NCBI GenBank assembly: GCA_050331575.1
Contig: JBHJGS010000036.1
Location: forward strand, 1-64,000
DNA from: JBHJGS01 sp050331575
GTDB taxonomy: Bacteria > Pseudomonadota > Alphaproteobacteria > Sphingomonadales > Rhodothalassiaceae
Length of the DNA stretch: 64,000 nucleotides
Direction of reading: 5' to 3'
Numbering within the stretch: position 1 is the first letter of the stretch; the number at the start of each line of letters is the position of its first letter. The notes under the pieces are model-generated. The model was not told the origin of the DNA and did not search any database. It saw only the letters and a program-made list of their open reading frames with translations. This document shows, piece by piece, positions 61,150 through 64,000 of this stretch. Both the position numbers and the translations under genes were made by a program.

Positions 61150-62049
61150 ATGCCGCTGACCCATCTCGATCGCTTGGAAGCCGAAGCCATCCACATCATC
61201 CGCGAGGTGGCCACCGAATTCCGCCATCCCGTGCTGCTCTATTCGGTCGGCAAGGACAGCCAGGTGATGCTGTATCTGGCGCGCAAGGCCTTCTATCCCG
61301 GCCGCCTGCCCTTCCCGGTGATGATGATCGACACCCTGTGGAATTTCCGGGAGATGTACACGTTCCGTGACCGCATGGAGCAGGAATGGGAGCTCGATCT
61401 CATCGTCCATATCAATAAGGACGGGCGTGCCCAGGGCATCGACCCATTCAAGCATGGCTCGGCTCTGTTCACCGAAATCATGAATCTGGGCGGCCTCCGG
61501 CAGGCGCTTGAGGTGCACAAGTTCGACGCGGCCTTCGGCGGCGGCCGACGCGACGAGGAGAAAAGCCGCGCCAAGGAACGCATCTTTTCCTTCCGCGCCG
61601 AGGGCCAGCGCTGGGATCCCAAGGGCCAGCGGCCGGAACTGTGGCGCACCTATAATACCCGCCTGGCGCCCGGCCAGAGCATGCGCGTGTTCCCGCTGTC
61701 CAACTGGACGGAGGTGGATATCTGGCAATATATCTGGCGCGAGCAGATCCCGCTGGTGCCGCTCTATTTCGCCGCGGAGCGCCCGGTAGTGGAGCGCGAC
61801 GGCATGCTGCTGATGGTCGATGATGAGCGCATGCCCCTGGGCCCGGAGGAGAAGCCGGAGATGAAGATGGTGCGCTTCCGCACCTTGGGCGATTATCCGC
61901 TGACCGGGGCGGTGGAATCGCACGCTGACACGCTGGAAAAGATCATCGAAGAGATGCTCACCACCGGAACCTCAGAACGTGCCGGCCGCGTCATCGACAA
62001 GGATCATGGCGCGTCGATGGAACGCAAAAAGCAGCAGGGATATTATTAA
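61150..62049 (+). CDS. cysD: Sulfate adenylyltransferase subunit 2
   Basis: Small subunit of ATP sulfurylase, making adenosine 5'-phosphosulfate. The 299-residue product has the PP-loop LYSVGKDSQVMLYLARKAF near residue 30, GGGRRDEEKSRAKERIFSFR, and the C-terminal SMERKKQQGYY that is almost invariant in CysD. The GTPase subunit gene cysN (or cysNC), normally the next gene, is absent; the downstream 270 bp hold repeat copy C and then an opposite-strand gene. Confidence 0.95.
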   Translation: MPLTHLDRLEAEAIHIIREVATEFRHPVLLYSVGKDSQVMLYLARKAFYPGRLPFPVMMIDTLWNFREMYTFRDRMEQEWELDLIVHINKDGRAQGIDPFKHGSALFTEIMNLGGLRQALEVHKFDAAFGGGRRDEEKSRAKERIFSFRAEGQRWDPKGQRPELWRTYNTRLAPGQSMRVFPLSNWTEVDIWQYIWREQIPLVPLYFAAERPVVERDGMLLMVDDERMPLGPEEKPEMKMVRFRTLGDYPLTGAVESHADTLEKIIEEMLTTGTSERAGRVIDKDHGASMERKKQQGYY

Positions 62050-62258
62050 CCGGACGAAGGGGTGTGGGACCCGGCTGGGCGCCTTGCGCCTCCCGGTGAC
62101 GCCCGCGCTGGCTGAGCGCACCCGCCATTGTGCGCTGAAGGCGCGACGCCTCATAGCGCCCGGCGCCAGGGCAACGCCGCGGCGCTGGGCGGCTCGCGAT
62201 GATGCTGGAGCAGGGCCGGGTCGGACACGGCCATGCAGCGGCTGAGACCAAAGCTGCG

Positions 62259-62324
62259 TGTCCCATAGAAGGCGGGCCGCTTCATCCGATCAATCGCGGT
62301 CGCGATTGATCGGATCATGCCCTA
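62259..62324 (+). repeat. Intergenic palindromic repeat, copy C (right half)
   Basis: Right half only: TCCCATAGAAGGCGGGC, then CCGATCAATCGCG (62286-62298), GT, CGCGATTGATCGG (62301-62313), a 13-bp perfect hairpin, and CATGCCCTAG at the end. The last bases supply the stop codon (62322-62324, minus strand) of the phosphatase gene. Confidence 0.8.
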
Positions 62325-63353
62325 GCGCAGCAAATCTACCGGAAGTCTCAGCGCGCGCACCGGCTTGCCGTCTTCGGATCGGTGCAGCGACATGGCCACC
62401 GTGCCAAGCTCCGCGTCGATCTCGATGAGGCCGAAATTCTCGCCGCCATAGGTGCCGAGGATCTGATAGGGGCCGTCCTCATTGGTCTTGGCCCAGCCGC
62501 CACGATTCAGGCTGGAGGCGGTGAATTCGTAAAGCGGATAATCGAGCGCCTGGTCATTCAGATAAAAGCCGCCCAAATGCCGATCGCCGGACAACAGGAT
62601 GATGCCCTTCGCCCCGGTGCGCGCGAACAGGTCGAACAGCTTCTGCCGCTCTTTGGGAAAATTGCCCCAGCGTTCGAAATGATGACTGTCCGCCAGAATC
62701 TGGATGGAGGAGGCGATGAAGCGCAAATCGGCCGGCTTTTCCAGCTGTTGCTCCAGCCAGGCCCATTGCTGTTCGCCCAGGATCGTGACATCGGCGCTGG
62801 GATCATCGACATAGGCGCCGCGGCGCGCGTCGATGCGCCGCTCAATGCGGGTCAAGGGCGAGCGGTTCCAGCGCGTGTCCAGCATCAAGATCTGCACGGT
62901 CATGCCGTCGACCTCGCGCTCGATGGCATAATAGACCCCGTCGCGGCTTTCCACCGCGTCTGCTTGGGGAAAGTCGAAAAAGGCCAGCAGTTCCTGTTTG
63001 GCCTCCTGCTTGAACGGCAGCTCTTCGCCGGCATCGTTCAGGCCGTAATCATGATCGTCCCAGATCGGATAGATCGGCACATCCTGCGCAAATGAGCGGT
63101 ACGGTTCGTGCTGGCTTTGCAATTCATAGGCATGGCGCAGGCCCTCAACGCCCGGCCGTTCTTCACGGTAAATGTCGCCATAGACATTATCGCCCAGGAA
63201 CAGGAACATCGCTGGATCCTTGGCGGCGATTTCATTCCAATACTGCTGTTCATCTTCCTGATTGTTGCACGAGCCGATGGCAATCGTCAGTGGCTCCGCA
63301 TGAGCGCTCGCCGCAGCAAACGAAAGCAGCGCAAGGATCTTCCAAGACCGCAT
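62322..63353 (-). CDS. PhoD-like alkaline phosphatase/phosphodiesterase, exported
   Basis: A 343-residue metallophosphoesterase. A signal peptide (WKILALLSFAAASAHA) opens it. Metal-site motifs follow: IAIGSCNNQ, MFLFLGDNVYGDIYRE, PIYPIWDDHDYGLNDAGEEL, LMLDTRWNR and IILLSGDRHLGGF. Probably periplasmic, releasing phosphate from esters. The stop codon lies within repeat copy C. Confidence 0.9.
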   Translation of the reverse strand: MRSWKILALLSFAAASAHAEPLTIAIGSCNNQEDEQQYWNEIAAKDPAMFLFLGDNVYGDIYREERPGVEGLRHAYELQSQHEPYRSFAQDVPIYPIWDDHDYGLNDAGEELPFKQEAKQELLAFFDFPQADAVESRDGVYYAIEREVDGMTVQILMLDTRWNRSPLTRIERRIDARRGAYVDDPSADVTILGEQQWAWLEQQLEKPADLRFIASSIQILADSHHFERWGNFPKERQKLFDLFARTGAKGIILLSGDRHLGGFYLNDQALDYPLYEFTASSLNRGGWAKTNEDGPYQILGTYGGENFGLIEIDAELGTVAMSLHRSEDGKPVRALRLPVDLLR

Positions 63354-63575
63354 GTAAACCTCTCCTCAGCGATGGTTAGCGAGCCTTTAAAGGTCTTCGA
63401 TGTCGCTTCCATGACACTCTGCCGCGAACAGGAGCGCTACCGAAACAATCTTCGCGCCGTTCTGAAGGCAGTCTCTGGTCTTGACTGATTCTTGGCATCT
63501 CCCGTTTTAGAAACTTTTCAGTAAACAATTACGCTCAGACTGACTTACTACGATCTTGATTCTCTGAGAAAAATT
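63354..63575. promoter_or_regulatory. Divergent intergenic region, phosphatase and right-end gene
   Basis: About 220 bp, lower in GC near 63490-63575 (TTTTCAGTAAACAATTA and similar). Likely promoters for both flanking genes; no specific box could be assigned. Confidence 0.3.
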
Positions 63576-64000
63576 ATGACGATCAGAAGGCGTGCGTTTC
63601 TGTTTATCCTTGGGCTTGCGTCCTTGCTTGCTGTGTCCCTTTTTGCAGTTTCCCAGACATCGAAAGGGGCTAAATTTTATCAAATGAACTTCTACCACAC
63701 TTTGTATGCAGGGCAGATCGATAGCCTCGCGCGAACGGATGCCCTCGATCGCCGCGATGCAACGCGCGCTCAGGCTTTGATCGAAGGTCTTCGCGAGCAA
63801 CCGCAGGCCTGCCTGCGCACCATTAACCTCCTGGACCGCGCCATCATGGCAATGATCGGAACCGCGGCCATCATCGACATTTGCCAGCGCGGTGACGTCA
63901 CTGCGGCGCAAGGCCTCGCCGCCGTCCAGGCCTTCCGACGAACCGGCGATGCGGTGGCCTTCCAAGCCGCCCTGAAGCAGACCGCAGCGGAAGCGCTCAA
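63576..64000 (+). CDS. Unknown protein with N-terminal membrane segment, cut by window end
   Basis: An open frame from ATG 63576 runs 141 codons to the end of the window without a stop. It starts MTIRRRAFLFILGLASLLAV, a basic head and hydrophobic segment that could be a signal peptide or membrane anchor. It goes on with a helical, charged part (DALDRRDATRAQALIEGLRE) containing several cysteines (QACLRTINLLD, IIDICQRGDV). No family recognised; the 3' part lies outside. Confidence 0.7.
   Translation, partial: MTIRRRAFLFILGLASLLAVSLFAVSQTSKGAKFYQMNFYHTLYAGQIDSLARTDALDRRDATRAQALIEGLREQPQACLRTINLLDRAIMAMIGTAAIIDICQRGDVTAAQGLAAVQAFRRTGDAVAFQAALKQTAAEAL

Overview
The window comes from a GC-rich alphaproteobacterium with an anoxygenic photosystem. 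Photosynthesis genes of the purple-bacterial type lie beside genes with a Caulobacter-like flavour: fliX, flaF and flbT flagellar regulators, a Caulobacter-type ceramide pathway, and a DksA with the single-cysteine finger usual in this class. Species cannot be named from the sequence alone.

Region 1 (1-12700) is part of a photosynthesis gene cluster. On the minus strand, in transcription order, it reads crtE, crtF, bchC, bchX, bchY, bchZ, pufQ, pufB, pufA, pufL, pufM and the first part of pufC. crtD and crtC run the other way. The last steps of bacteriochlorophyll synthesis, carotenoid tailoring, the LH1 antenna and the reaction centre are thus under joint control. Two tandem pairs of TGT-N12-ACA operators (PpsR/CrtJ type, each pair 8 bp apart) sit before bchC and between crtE and crtD. 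pufC breaks off after about 64 codons and runs out of frame into a piece of an unrelated HGDAHLEQ-motif gene.

Region 2 (12700-39000) is core and conserved alphaproteobacterial content: dnaX-ybaB; a DUF1285/Nudix/CCA-transferase operon; a MoxR-DUF58-BatA-type operon; small hydrolases and transferases; nrdB; rpmF; folE with a thioesterase and DUF192 protein; a double cold-shock protein; a coxG-xdhC-xdhC-mobA-like molybdenum-enzyme maturation operon; recX and an EamA transporter.

Region 3 (39270-49110) looks like a complete bacterial sphingolipid locus. It carries acyl-ACP synthetase, ceramide reductase-type SDR, acyl carrier protein, serine palmitoyltransferase, a lipid kinase with an overlapping partner gene, a MATE/Wzx-like flippase, a fatty-acid hydroxylase-type membrane protein and a GNAT-like ceramide synthase candidate.

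Region 4 (49199-59916) is flagellar: dksA, fliX, flgI, flgJ, a flgN/flbY-like gene, four different flagellin genes, flaG, flbT and flaF. A sigma-54 (-24/-12) promoter can be read in front of flgI and of each of the four flagellins. Two rho-independent terminators separate flagellin units.

Region 5 (60220-64000) holds an orphan MoxR ATPase, an orphan cysD, a PhoD-like phosphatase and a gene cut by the window end.

Six copies, whole or partial, of an intergenic palindromic repeat of about 125 bp are scattered at 30.4, 52.8, 53.3, 58.8, 60.2 and 62.3 kb. Their hairpin arms show paired changes. I do not recognise this family. No tRNA, rRNA, CRISPR array or insertion-sequence transposase was seen.
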